Source: Bacteroidales bacterium (lineage in GTDB: Bacteria > Bacteroidota > Bacteroidia > Bacteroidales > P3). Taken from it: a stretch of 23,740 nt of DNA. Shown here piece after piece: positions 8,792-17,188 of the stretch (positions within the stretch are counted from its first letter, which is position 1; each line of letters opens with the position of its first letter). A program made the position numbers and the translations under genes. Location: assembly GCA_004551865.1 (NCBI GenBank), contig SFPR01000025.1, positions 1-23,740 on the forward strand, written 5' to 3'. The notes under the pieces were generated by a model. It searched no databases, was not told where the DNA came from, and was given only the letters and a program-made list of their open reading frames with translations.

Positions 8792-9433
8792 ATGAAAAAG
8801 ACGATAGTATTGATATTATTGCTTGTCGGAGCTGCCGTCTTGAACGCTCAACCGATACAAAAGTCTGAGGTAAAAAGCAGCAAAGAGCCTTGGAAGTTCG
8901 GATTGCAGGCAGGAGGCAGCTTGGACAATATCTCAATCAAAAGCGGCGGTGTTTCCAAGTTTGGATACAAGGCAGGCTTGGCGGCAGAGAAACGTTTGGT
9001 CTATAATCTCTACTTTCAACCCACACTCTGTTTTGCAAGCAAGAGCTTCGGTTATGAGATAGCCAACGGTTATAGCCTTGATGTCAATGCTCTTGTGGCA
9101 GAACTTGATGCCGGACTGCTGCTCAAATTTGGCGATGACCGATTGCAGAGAGGTTTCTTCCTATCTGTTACTCCTTACTATACCTACGGACTTGGAGGAA
9201 AGAGCAAGACAAAAGACCTCAACACTCATTCAGAAAGCTATCTTGAAGAAAAGGAATACTCAACCTTTGAAACTGCCAATCGTTATGACTTGGGATTTCG
9301 TATAGGTTGCGGATATGACTTCAACAAACACATAGAGTTTGCAGTCAATTACACACTCGGCATGAACCGTTTTTCAAATACTGCAAACTACCGTTGGAGA
9401 GGCTGGAACTTACACCTTGTTGTGTTCTTCTGA
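8792..9433 (+). CDS. Outer-membrane beta-barrel protein, PorT/OMP_b-brl family
   Basis: 213 residues with a signal peptide (MKKTIVLILLLVGAAVLNAQ). After it come alternating amphipathic strands (WKFGLQAGGSLDNIS, FGYKAGLAAEKRL, YNLYFQPTLCFASKSF, GFFLSVTPYYTYGLGG, DLGFRIGCGYDFN) and a terminal aromatic strand ending VVFF, as outer-membrane barrels do. The ATG comes one base after the stop of the transglutaminase-like gene, so translation is probably coupled. Its last 24 nt overlap the 3' end of the opposing oxidoreductase gene, and I see no hairpin terminator there. The role is not known; with only about 8 strands it is more likely a scaffold or small barrel than a transporter. Confidence 0.8.
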   Translation: MKKTIVLILLLVGAAVLNAQPIQKSEVKSSKEPWKFGLQAGGSLDNISIKSGGVSKFGYKAGLAAEKRLVYNLYFQPTLCFASKSFGYEIANGYSLDVNALVAELDAGLLLKFGDDRLQRGFFLSVTPYYTYGLGGKSKTKDLNTHSESYLEEKEYSTFETANRYDLGFRIGCGYDFNKHIEFAVNYTLGMNRFSNTANYRWRGWNLHLVVFF

Positions 9434-10966
9434 GGCGGCAATCTTCTTTGCCGCATTCACCCCGTCGATTGCCGAAGAAGTAATTCCGCCTGCATAACCT
9501 GCTCCCTCGCCGCAAGGATAGAGGTTTTTGAGCTGAGGGTGTTGCAAACTATCTTTGTCTCTCGGTATTCTGACGGCAGAAGAGGTGCGACTTTCCAAAC
9601 CGATCATCAAAGCATCACGACTGACAAAGCCCTTGATTTTGCGGTCAAAGACTTTGAAGCCCTCCTTGAGCGTTGCGGCAACAAAGTTTGGCAAAATATC
9701 TTTCATGTTACACTCTTTCAATCCCGCAGGATAGGAACTCTCACAAAGGGTTGAGGAAAAACGTCCCGCAACAAAGTCGCTTATCCTTTGTGAAGGAGCA
9801 GTCTGACGATATATGTAGGCTTTGCGTTCACAATCTTGCTGAAATCTCAAAAGAGACAAAGCCCCATAGCGAGCGTATTCGGGAACATCGCTTTGAGCAA
9901 CCGACACCACAATTCCCGAATTGGCAAAAGGTGAGCAGCGAAGTGAAGATGACATACCATTGACCACCAATCCGCCCTCGTATGTCGAAGAAGGAATGAC
10001 CATACCTCCCGGACACATACAAAAAGAGAACACTCCCCTTTGACCCACATTGTGAACAAGGCTGTAACTTGCAGCAGGCAAGACGCCGCAATAGTCTCTG
10101 CCTCCATACTGAGAGCGATTTATCAGCTCCTGAGAGTGTTCTACCCTCACTCCCATGGCAAACGGCTTTGCCTCTATGTACCAACATTTGGCTGCAAAGA
10201 GTTCGTAGATGTCTGTTGCCGAATGTCCCGAAGCGAGAATGACAGCTTTGCCCTTTAACTCCTCACCACTTTGTGTTCTTACGCCATAAACCTCATCGCC
10301 TCTCACAAGAAAATCCACCACCTTGGTTTCAAAGTGATATTCTCCTCCGCAAGATGTGATTTTGTTCCTTATGTTCTTGATTATTCTCGAAAGTTTGTCT
10401 GTACCTATATGGGCATGAGCGTCCGTAAGTATGTTTTCGTCTGCTCCAAACTCCACAAAAGTCTCCAAAATCTCCTGAATGTTGCCACGCTTGTTTGAAC
10501 GAGTGTATAGCTTTCCGTCAGAAAAAGTACCTGCACCGCCCTCTCCAAAGCACCAATTAGACTCGGGATTGAGGCTTTTGTTCCTTGCAATTTGAGCAAT
10601 GTCCTTTTTGCGGTCCTCTACCCTCTTTCCCCTTTCGAGAATTATCGGTTTGATGCCGCATTCTATCAACTTCAATGCCGCAAACAGTCCGCAAGGACCT
10701 GCTCCGACCACTATGACGCTCTCTTTGTCGGAAACATCTTGATAAATAGGCTTTTTATCTTGCAAATCAGGCATTTGAGTCGAAAGCAAAACCCTTATGC
10801 GATAGACAGGTCGCTTTCTTGCATCTATGCTCCGCCTCAACACTTTGAAATATGCGACATCTCTTGTCGATAAACCACACTTTGAAGCCGCCTTGGCAAG
10901 TATTTCACCCTGATTGTATGCCGAACAAGGGTCGCAAACGACCTCTGTTTCCAACGTTTTTTCCAT
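9410..10966 (-). CDS. FAD/NAD(P)-dependent oxidoreductase, COG2509 type
   Basis: 518 residues, no signal peptide. The N-terminal 80 residues carry a small domain (RRSIDARKRPVYRIRVL) typical of this family. The FAD-binding Rossmann motif VIVVGAGPCGLFAALKL has its GAGPCG at residues 88-93, followed by the ADP-ribose acidic end ILERG. Family-specific blocks are WCFGEGGAGTFSDGKLYTR (about 137-155), ILASGHSATDIYELF, and the C-terminal LYPCGEGAGYAGGITSSAID (about 483-502), which closes the FAD site. The family is described as uncharacterised FAD-dependent dehydrogenases, so the substrate is unknown. It starts 2 nt after the porT stop and is the last gene of the ansA-rfaE1-porT unit. Confidence 0.9.
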   Translation of the reverse strand: MEKTLETEVVCDPCSAYNQGEILAKAASKCGLSTRDVAYFKVLRRSIDARKRPVYRIRVLLSTQMPDLQDKKPIYQDVSDKESVIVVGAGPCGLFAALKLIECGIKPIILERGKRVEDRKKDIAQIARNKSLNPESNWCFGEGGAGTFSDGKLYTRSNKRGNIQEILETFVEFGADENILTDAHAHIGTDKLSRIIKNIRNKITSCGGEYHFETKVVDFLVRGDEVYGVRTQSGEELKGKAVILASGHSATDIYELFAAKCWYIEAKPFAMGVRVEHSQELINRSQYGGRDYCGVLPAASYSLVHNVGQRGVFSFCMCPGGMVIPSSTYEGGLVVNGMSSSLRCSPFANSGIVVSVAQSDVPEYARYGALSLLRFQQDCERKAYIYRQTAPSQRISDFVAGRFSSTLCESSYPAGLKECNMKDILPNFVAATLKEGFKVFDRKIKGFVSRDALMIGLESRTSSAVRIPRDKDSLQHPQLKNLYPCGEGAGYAGGITSSAIDGVNAAKKIAASEEHNKV

Positions 10967-10968
10967 AA

Positions 10969-11679
10969 TTATTCAAAGGTAAGACTGATGTAAAATATCT
11001 GTGTCTTCAATTTGTCCAACACATCTGAGTACATGGAATTGTAATCATGCACCAAAATATCGCTCAATCCGTAAGAGGTTTTGAGTTCTATGCCGAATTT
11101 GAAATAATTTAGGTAGAAATCGAAGCCTGCTCCGAGAGTATAGAACAGCTCGGAGTTATCTACTTTCATCAATATCTCATTTTCGGCTGCCTTTTTCCTC
11201 TTTATCGAAGCAAGGTCGTAGCTATATTTTCCTCCTGCAATGATATAGGGACGGAAGTTCCTCCATCGCTTGGCTTGCAGCTTAAATTCCAACGGCAATT
11301 CCAAATAAACCACCTCGAAAGGCACTGCCTGTTCGGAGTATTTGTCGTTTTGGAAAAGCGAATAGTTCAATCGTCTGTCCGCAAAGTTGAGTGAGGGTTG
11401 AAATCTGAGCCTTACATATTGGCACAACCGCAAATCGCCCGTAAAACCTATGACAAGACCGATGTTTCTGCTCGAATGGAAACCCAAAACGGTATCAATA
11501 TACGGACGGTTCTCCTTTTCAATCATCTGAGTTGAAAGCTGATTGTAGCCAAGTACGAAACCATAATGTAGAACTTTGTCATCATAGTAGGGAAGATTTG
11601 GAGGCGACGACTGAGAACACACCCTCGCCGAACCACAAAGACACAACAACACAACCAATAACCATTTTATATTCTTCAT
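10969..11679 (-). CDS. porT: PorT, type IX secretion/gliding outer-membrane protein
   Basis: 236 residues. PorT (SprT in gliding species) is an outer-membrane beta-barrel needed for T9SS export of proteins with C-terminal sorting domains, known from Porphyromonas gingivalis gingipain secretion. The signal peptide (MKNIKWLLVVLLCLCGSARVCSQ) is followed by the family-typical opening NLPYYDDKVLHYGFVLGYN. Barrel strands follow (RLRFQPSLNFADRRLNY, VYLELPLEFKLQAKRWR, RPYIIAGGKYSYDLAS, LFYTLGAGFDFYLNYFKFG), ending in FYISLTFE. Its ATG overlaps the rfaE1 stop by 4 nt (ATGA). A T9SS cargo is encoded at 18273-22571, so the window holds both a machine part and a substrate. PorT assignment rests on motif, length and strand pattern; a generic PorT-family barrel is the alternative. 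Confidence 0.82.
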   Translation of the reverse strand: MKNIKWLLVVLLCLCGSARVCSQSSPPNLPYYDDKVLHYGFVLGYNQLSTQMIEKENRPYIDTVLGFHSSRNIGLVIGFTGDLRLCQYVRLRFQPSLNFADRRLNYSLFQNDKYSEQAVPFEVVYLELPLEFKLQAKRWRNFRPYIIAGGKYSYDLASIKRKKAAENEILMKVDNSELFYTLGAGFDFYLNYFKFGIELKTSYGLSDILVHDYNSMYSDVLDKLKTQIFYISLTFE

Positions 11680-12668
11680 GCTTTCTCCAATTCTGTCAAT
11701 AATCTCGTTTTGTCAATAGGTACTACCCCTACATATTCGCACACCAAGCCTCCTGCTATGTTACTTATGTGAGCTACTTGTTCTGCTTGAAGATGCAAAG
11801 CCATGCAAAGGCTTGCAAGACTGATAACCGTATCTCCTGCACCGCTCACATCGGCAATCTTTCTCACGCAGGCAGGCAAGAGAACACTCTTTCTGTCCTT
11901 TGAGCCGAAGTCTGCAAGAAACACACCCCTCTCGCTAAGAGTTACAAAAACCTTCTGCACATTCATTTTGTCATAAAGGAGCTTTGCCGCCTCCATGAGA
12001 GATTGTTCTTCTGCTTTTATCTCGTCAGACTTCAAGCCTTCTTTGAGTTCTTTGAAATTAGGTTTGAAAAGGTCGGCATCTTTGTAGTAAGCAAAGTTGC
12101 GTTTCTTCGGATCGACACACACCGGGACCGACTTGGAGTGAGCCAAGGCTGTTATCCTCTCTATCACGTCCCTGCTCAACACACCCTTGTCATAATCTTG
12201 AAAAACCAAAGCATCAATCCTATTGTTATCAAAAAGAGTTTTCACCCTCTCTACAAACATCTCTTGTTCCTTTTCTGAGAGTACTCGGCTGTCTTCCTCA
12301 TCTATTCTGAGCATCTGAGTATTGTTGCCAATGATGCGGGTCTTTATGCTTGTTGGTCTTTGCTCAGAAGCAACAAGTCCCTCTGCCGACAAACCATGTT
12401 GCACAAACAACTCTCTCAATGTGAGTCCCGTCTTGTCGTTTCCCACAACCGAACATAGCAAAGGCTTTGCCCCCATTGCAGCAATGTTGAGTGCCACATT
12501 TGCAGCACCGCCCAAACGATTTTCTTTCTCCTTTACCTCACACACAGGCACCGGAGCCTCCGGTGAAATCCGCCTCACATCTGCCCACCAATAAGAGTCT
12601 ATCATCACATCTCCCACAACCATGATGGTCAGAGCCTCAAATTGCGAAAATATATCTGCGTAACTCAT
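11676..12668 (-). CDS. rfaE1: D-glycero-beta-D-manno-heptose-7-phosphate kinase (PfkB family), kinase-only
   Basis: 330 residues, cytoplasmic. It phosphorylates D-glycero-D-manno-heptose 7-phosphate to the 1,7-bisphosphate on the way to ADP-heptose for the LPS core. The N-terminus VVGDVMIDSYWWADVRRISPEAPVPV is typical of RfaE/HldE kinase domains. PfkB signature 1 is LGGAANVALNIAAMGAKPLL, and signature 2 DVSGAGDTVI places the catalytic base at Asp279. The chain ends after the kinase domain, so the cytidylyltransferase half found in E. coli HldE is absent and must be encoded elsewhere (rfaE2). Its start abuts the ansA stop (TAG then ATG) and its stop overlaps the porT start by 4 nt. An alternative is another PfkB sugar kinase, but the SPEAPVPV motif argues for heptose kinase. 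Confidence 0.88.
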   Translation of the reverse strand: MSYADIFSQFEALTIMVVGDVMIDSYWWADVRRISPEAPVPVCEVKEKENRLGGAANVALNIAAMGAKPLLCSVVGNDKTGLTLRELFVQHGLSAEGLVASEQRPTSIKTRIIGNNTQMLRIDEEDSRVLSEKEQEMFVERVKTLFDNNRIDALVFQDYDKGVLSRDVIERITALAHSKSVPVCVDPKKRNFAYYKDADLFKPNFKELKEGLKSDEIKAEEQSLMEAAKLLYDKMNVQKVFVTLSERGVFLADFGSKDRKSVLLPACVRKIADVSGAGDTVISLASLCMALHLQAEQVAHISNIAGGLVCEYVGVVPIDKTRLLTELEKA

Positions 12669-13691
12669 CTAAAAAACTTCTTTGCCTGTTATTTCACCCC
12701 TCATGTCGGAGTTTAACATCCTTATTCTTTCCTCCTTAGAGTTGTAGTTTGCCAACACAAACATCAACTTGGCCAATGCAGCCTCAGTTGTAATGTCTCC
12801 ACCCGACACAACACCAATGTTCAAAAGCTCCATCGACGCCTCATAATGTCCCATCACCACACTGCCTGCCTTACACTGAGTAACATTAAGCACAATCACT
12901 CCCTTGTCTATTGCTTTCTTTATGGCGTTTATGAACCATGGAGAAGTCGGAGCGTTGCCACTGCCGTATGTTTCAAGAACAACACCTTTCAAACCCTCCA
13001 CTGCGAGAAAGGCTTCGAGGTATTCCTGTCTCAAAGCAGGGTGTACCTTTACTATAATGACATTATCGCACATCTTATTATACACTTTGAGAGTTTTATT
13101 GCTCAAAGGACGCAAAAGATGTTGCTTATATATAATGTTGATACCCACTTTTGCAAGCGAAGGATAGTTACCCGAATAGAACGCCTCAAAGTGTTCGGCA
13201 TTGAACTTGGTTGTTCTGTTGCCTCTGAACAGCTTGTTCTCAAAAAAGATGCACACCTCGCCGATTGCCACCTGCTCGTTGGCTGCAATCTCTATTGCAG
13301 AAATTATGTTTTCTCTTCCGTCTGTTCTTATCATTCCCAAAGGCAGCTGACTACCTGTGATGATTACCGGCTTGGAAAGGTCTTCCAACAAAAAGCTCAA
13401 AGCCGATGCGGTATAGCTCATAGTGTCTGTGCCGTGCAGAACGACAAAACCATCATATTTGTCATACTGTTGTCCGATAAGGTCGGCAAGTCTTATCCAT
13501 ACTCCGGCATTCATATCCGAAGAATCGATAATCGGGTCAAACTGCCAAGTGTCTATATTGCAATCCAACTGCCTCAAAACCGGAAGAGCTTCATAAATCT
13601 TTTTCATGTCAAAAGGATGTAAAGCTCCCGTTACCTTGTCTTTGACCATTCCTATGGTTCCTCCGGTGTATATTACCAAAATATTTTTCAT
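12669..13691 (-). CDS. ansA: Type I L-asparaginase
   Basis: 340 residues, no signal peptide, so the cytoplasmic type I enzyme that hydrolyses L-asparagine to aspartate and ammonia. Both catalytic threonine motifs are present: YTGGTIGM with Thr12 near the N-terminus, and HGTDTMSYTASALSFLLED with Thr88-Asp89. TGSQLPLGMIRTDGREN supports the AnsA subfamily. The C-terminal regulatory-like part includes LETYGSGNAP and VVSGGDITTEAALAKL. It is the first gene of a four-gene minus-strand unit with a promoter box 23 nt upstream, and its stop codon touches the rfaE1 start. No obvious metabolic link to the following genes is apparent beyond shared transcription. Confidence 0.95.
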   Translation of the reverse strand: MKNILVIYTGGTIGMVKDKVTGALHPFDMKKIYEALPVLRQLDCNIDTWQFDPIIDSSDMNAGVWIRLADLIGQQYDKYDGFVVLHGTDTMSYTASALSFLLEDLSKPVIITGSQLPLGMIRTDGRENIISAIEIAANEQVAIGEVCIFFENKLFRGNRTTKFNAEHFEAFYSGNYPSLAKVGINIIYKQHLLRPLSNKTLKVYNKMCDNVIIVKVHPALRQEYLEAFLAVEGLKGVVLETYGSGNAPTSPWFINAIKKAIDKGVIVLNVTQCKAGSVVMGHYEASMELLNIGVVSGGDITTEAALAKLMFVLANYNSKEERIRMLNSDMRGEITGKEVF

Positions 13692-13713
13692 AAATCTGCC
13701 AATATAATTCGGG

Positions 13714-13721
13714 CAAAATTA
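13714..13721 (-). promoter_or_regulatory. Promoter -7 box for the ansA-rfaE1-porT unit
   Basis: The minus strand reads TAATTTTG (TAnnTTTG), 22 nt before the ansA ATG, with a CTTG 22 nt further upstream. It shares a 125-bp divergent region with the promoter of the glycosyltransferase unit. Confidence 0.55.
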
Positions 13722-13747
13722 CAAAAAAGTTTGCTTTATAAGGCAAG

Positions 13748-13782
13748 TTTGTTCGCCAATCAGCCAAAAAGCCTTACCTTTG
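13748..13782 (+). promoter_or_regulatory. Promoter for the glycosyltransferase-epimerase-prenyl synthase-clpP unit
   Basis: TACCTTTG at 13775-13782 fits TAnnTTTG exactly and lies 34 nt before the ATG at 13817. Upstream there is TTTG at 13748-13751 (23 nt away, long) or TTCG at 13752-13755 (19 nt away, one mismatch). Confidence 0.55.
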
Positions 13783-13816
13783 CGAAGTTTTTGAACATTT
13801 ACAGCAAGAAATAACG

Positions 13817-15043
13817 ATGAGATTACTCATTCTGACACAGTATTTCCCGCCCGAAGTCGGAGCGCCTCAAAACCGATTATACGAACTTGCAATCCGATTG
13901 CAACAAAGAGGCGTCGAGGTCAGCGTTCTGACCGCAATGCCAAACTATCCTCAAATGCAAATTCACTCACAATACAAAGGAAAGTGGTATTGCAAAGAAC
14001 AAATGCAACAAATGCAGATTTTCCGCAGTTGGATTTACGTTTCAAAGTCAAAATCAGTCATAAAGCGATTGCTCAATTACTTTTCTTTTGTTTTTTCCTC
14101 CCTTATTGTAGGATTGACAAAGATAAACAAACAAGACATTCTTTTTGTTGAAAGTCCGCCATTGTTTCTCGGCATAAGTGCATACGCCATTGCCAAAGCC
14201 AAGGGTGCAAAATTTGTTTTCAACGTGTCGGACTTGTGGCCCGAGAGTGCCGAAAAACTTGGCATAATCAGCAATCGTTTTCTTTTGAACCGTGCAACAA
14301 AGTTGGAAGAGTTCTGTTACCGCAAGGCAGACCTCATCAGCGGACAAACGCAGGGCATAGTGGCAAACATATCTGCCAGATTTCCGAACAAGAAAGTCCA
14401 TTGGCTCAAAAACGGAGTTGATATCAAGCTGTACGATGCCGCAAAGACCGAAACCAAAGGACAATTCCGAAAAGCCAAAGGCTACAAAGACAGCGACTTT
14501 ATCTTGTTTTACGGCGGCATAATAGGCTATGCACAAGGCTTGGAAGTCATCTTGCAGGCGGCAGACAAGCTCCGACATTATTCCGATATAAGGTTTATCC
14601 TCATGGGAAACGGACCTGAGAAAACCAAGCTCCAAGAAATGAAATCCTCTCTGCAACTCTCAAATGTAGATTTTTATGATGCAGTCCCAAAAGAGCAGAT
14701 GCACGGAGTGATTACCGACATTGACGCAAGTATCATTCCTCTCAAAAAATTGGAACTGTTCAAAGGAGCAATTCCATCAAAGATATTTGAAAACCTTGCA
14801 ATGAAAAAGCCCGTCATCTTGGGCATCGAAGGCGAAGCCAAGGAACTTTTTGTCAATCAGGGCAAGTGTGGTTTGGCTTTTGAACCCGAAAACTCAAGCA
14901 ATCTGACAGAAAAGATTTTGGAACTATACAACGACCGCACCAAAGCGGCAACTCTTGGCGAAAACGGATTAAGATACGCCGCCGAGAACTTCAATCGCGA
15001 CAAGATAGCACAAGAATTTTACGACCATTTGGCACAACTATGA
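13817..15043 (+). CDS. GT4 family glycosyltransferase (WbuB/WcaI-like)
   Basis: 408 residues, cytoplasmic face of the inner membrane. A GT-B retaining glycosyltransferase of the group that builds O-antigen or exopolysaccharide units. The N-terminal domain opens with LLILTQYFPPEVGAPQNRLY, the acceptor-side signature of WbuB-type enzymes, and carries NVSDLWPESAEKLGI at about residues 136-150, also typical of that group. The donor-binding domain has the E-x7-E type motif in FKGAIPSKIFENLAMKKPVI, with Glu325 as the first glutamate. A short hydrophobic segment near residues 85-100 (LLNYFSFVFSSLIVGL) may associate with the membrane. Its stop overlaps the epimerase start by 4 nt, which suggests the two act in one sugar pathway. 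The donor and acceptor sugars cannot be told from sequence. Confidence 0.88.
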   Translation: MRLLILTQYFPPEVGAPQNRLYELAIRLQQRGVEVSVLTAMPNYPQMQIHSQYKGKWYCKEQMQQMQIFRSWIYVSKSKSVIKRLLNYFSFVFSSLIVGLTKINKQDILFVESPPLFLGISAYAIAKAKGAKFVFNVSDLWPESAEKLGIISNRFLLNRATKLEEFCYRKADLISGQTQGIVANISARFPNKKVHWLKNGVDIKLYDAAKTETKGQFRKAKGYKDSDFILFYGGIIGYAQGLEVILQAADKLRHYSDIRFILMGNGPEKTKLQEMKSSLQLSNVDFYDAVPKEQMHGVITDIDASIIPLKKLELFKGAIPSKIFENLAMKKPVILGIEGEAKELFVNQGKCGLAFEPENSSNLTEKILELYNDRTKAATLGENGLRYAAENFNRDKIAQEFYDHLAQL

Positions 15044-16167
15044 AACTAACTACCATAATAGGAGCAAGACCACAGATAATAAAAGCCTCAGCTTTGAGCC
15101 GGGCAATCCGAAACAACTTTTCGGACAAATTGGAAGAAGTGATAATCCACACCGGTCAGCACTACGACCAAAATATGTCAGAAGTATTTTTCACAGAACT
15201 CGACATACCACGCCCGAAGTACAACCTTGCAGTCGGAAGCGGCAAACACGGCAAACAAACCGCACTGATGACAGAACGATTGGAAGAAGTGTTTGAAGCC
15301 GAACAGCCCGATGCTGTTGTAGTATATGGCGACACCAACTCCACCCTTGCGGCAGCCCTTGCGGCAAGCAAGATGCTCATACCCATTGTTCACATCGAAG
15401 CCGGCTTACGCTCATTCAACAAATCAATGCCCGAAGAGATTAACCGCATACTCTGCGACCACGTCTCCACCCTGCTCTTTTCGCCCACACAAACAGGCTA
15501 CGACAACCTCATAAGGGAGGGTTTCTCAAAGCAACTAAGCCCCAAGGCAACAGCAGACCACCCAAACGTATATCACTGTGGCGACATAATGTACGACAAC
15601 ACCCTCTTCTTTGAACACAGAGCCGAAAACACCTGCCAAAAGTTCTCTTTCTGCCAACCCTCTTACGTTCTCTGCACCATACATCGCAACAGCAACACCG
15701 ACAATAGCGAAAGAATGCAAAGCATCTTTGAAGCCGTTGCACAGCTAAGCCGCCAAAGACAAATCATACTCCCCCTTCACCCACGCACAAAGAAGATGAT
15801 GCCGCAAATGTTGTCCCCAAATCTGATGAGAGAGTTGCAAGACAACCCGAACATAAATATAATAGAACCTGTATCATTCTTGGAAATGATATACTTGGAG
15901 AAGCACTCCTCGCTCATACTCACCGACTCGGGCGGAGTGCAAAAGGAAGCCTACTTTTTGAAACGTCCTTCGGTCATTCTGCGAAGCGAGACCGAGTGGC
16001 AGGAAATAGTGCAACAAGGCAGAGCCTTTGTGTGCGATGCCGACAAAGACCTCATCTGTCAAAAAGCCGAAGCCTTTCTCGGCGAACCGCCTGCGGACTA
16101 TCCTCCCCTTTTCGGCAATGGCAGAGCAGGAGACTTCATCTGCCAAACCATACTTGACACTCTTTGA
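15040..16167 (+). CDS. wecB: Non-hydrolysing UDP-N-acetylglucosamine 2-epimerase family (WecB/WbpI-like)
   Basis: 375 residues, cytoplasmic. The family interconverts UDP-GlcNAc and UDP-ManNAc (WecB), or acts on UDP-2,3-diacetamido sugars (WbpI), for surface polysaccharide. Motifs in order are TTIIGARPQIIKASAL, HTGQHYDQNMSEVFF, VVVYGDTNSTLA with Asp98, HIEAGLRSF with Glu120, PEEINR at 131-136, CTIHR with His215, PLHPRT, and LTDSGGVQKEA near 294-304. Each matches active-site blocks of the family. The opening IGARPQ (rather than FGTRPE) and HRNSNTDN (rather than HRREN) resemble the WbpI-type branch, so the substrate could be either; I keep wecB as the family symbol. It overlaps the upstream glycosyltransferase by 4 nt (ATGA). 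Confidence 0.88.
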   Translation: MKLTTIIGARPQIIKASALSRAIRNNFSDKLEEVIIHTGQHYDQNMSEVFFTELDIPRPKYNLAVGSGKHGKQTALMTERLEEVFEAEQPDAVVVYGDTNSTLAAALAASKMLIPIVHIEAGLRSFNKSMPEEINRILCDHVSTLLFSPTQTGYDNLIREGFSKQLSPKATADHPNVYHCGDIMYDNTLFFEHRAENTCQKFSFCQPSYVLCTIHRNSNTDNSERMQSIFEAVAQLSRQRQIILPLHPRTKKMMPQMLSPNLMRELQDNPNINIIEPVSFLEMIYLEKHSSLILTDSGGVQKEAYFLKRPSVILRSETEWQEIVQQGRAFVCDADKDLICQKAEAFLGEPPADYPPLFGNGRAGDFICQTILDTL

Positions 16168-16208
16168 AATATCACAAGACAAAACAAACAACATAATACA
16201 AAGAAATC

Positions 16209-17183
16209 ATGCACACATTGGAGCAATTACAAAAACGAGCAATAGAAATAATAGATGCACAGAACTATCTGGCCGAACCGCTCTCGCTCTATGAGCCGAT
16301 AGACTACGGAATGAGACAAGGCGGCAAGCGAATACGGCCACTTCTCTGCCTTATTGCAGCCGAGCTTTGCGGAGGCGAGATGGAGAAAGCCGAACCGGCA
16401 GCCGTTGCAGTGGAGATGTTGCACAACTTCACCCTCTTGCACGACGACATAATGGACTGTTCACCCCTTCGCAGAGGCAAACCCACGGTCTTTCGCAAGT
16501 ATGACCAAAACAAAGCCATACTCTCGGGCGATGCAATGTTCGCTTGTGCATTCAAATACTTGTTGCAATGCGACAAGGAAGTGATACCACAACTCACAGA
16601 GACCCTTACTCGGGGAGCAATCGAAGTGTGCGAAGGTCAGGGCTTTGACATGGACTTTGAGAACCGCCAAACAGTCTCGACAGACGAGTACCTGCAAATG
16701 ATAAAGCTCAAAACAGGTGTCCTGCTCTCTACCGCACTGCAACTTGGAGCAATAACGGCAAAGGCAGACGAAAAGACGCTCAACCTCTTGGACACATTCG
16801 GCAAATATATCGGCATAGCCTTTCAGATAAAAGACGATATGCTCGACTGTTGGAGCGACTTGGACACCTTTGGCAAGGTGTGCGGAGCCGACATCATCGA
16901 CCGCAAAAAAACATTCCTCTACATCACAGCCTTGGAGAGTGCAACCCAAACCCAACGGCAGGAGTTACTCTCGCTCTATGAGAACACCACACTCGACAAA
17001 GACGAAAAAATACAAAAAGTCAGAGCAATATACGAACAACTCTCAGTGGCACAAAAAGCACAAAAAGCAGTAGAAGAATACAATTCCAAAGCCTTTGAAG
17101 CGTTAGAGCAAATAGAGGTTGCACCCCAACGCAAAGCCACACTGATTGAAGTAGCAAAGAAGTTAATCAACAGAAATAAATAA
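16209..17183 (+). CDS. Short-chain polyprenyl diphosphate synthase (GGPP/FPP type)
   Basis: 324 residues, cytoplasmic. It condenses allylic diphosphates with isopentenyl diphosphate. GMRQGGKRIRPLL supplies the GKR(I)RP substrate-binding block. The first Asp-rich motif is DDIMD (Asp79-Asp83, followed by LRRGKPT) and the second is QIKDDMLD (Asp209-Asp213); GQGFDMDFE and KTGVLLSTALQLG lie between. The first motif lacks the two-residue insertion of most bacterial FPP synthases, and Phe74 sits five residues before it. In known families that pattern fits type I GGPP synthases, so a C20 product is a reasonable but untested inference. It lies 41 nt after the epimerase and 5 nt before clpP. Confidence 0.88.
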   Translation: MHTLEQLQKRAIEIIDAQNYLAEPLSLYEPIDYGMRQGGKRIRPLLCLIAAELCGGEMEKAEPAAVAVEMLHNFTLLHDDIMDCSPLRRGKPTVFRKYDQNKAILSGDAMFACAFKYLLQCDKEVIPQLTETLTRGAIEVCEGQGFDMDFENRQTVSTDEYLQMIKLKTGVLLSTALQLGAITAKADEKTLNLLDTFGKYIGIAFQIKDDMLDCWSDLDTFGKVCGADIIDRKKTFLYITALESATQTQRQELLSLYENTTLDKDEKIQKVRAIYEQLSVAQKAQKAVEEYNSKAFEALEQIEVAPQRKATLIEVAKKLINRNK

Positions 17184-17188
17184 AAGCA

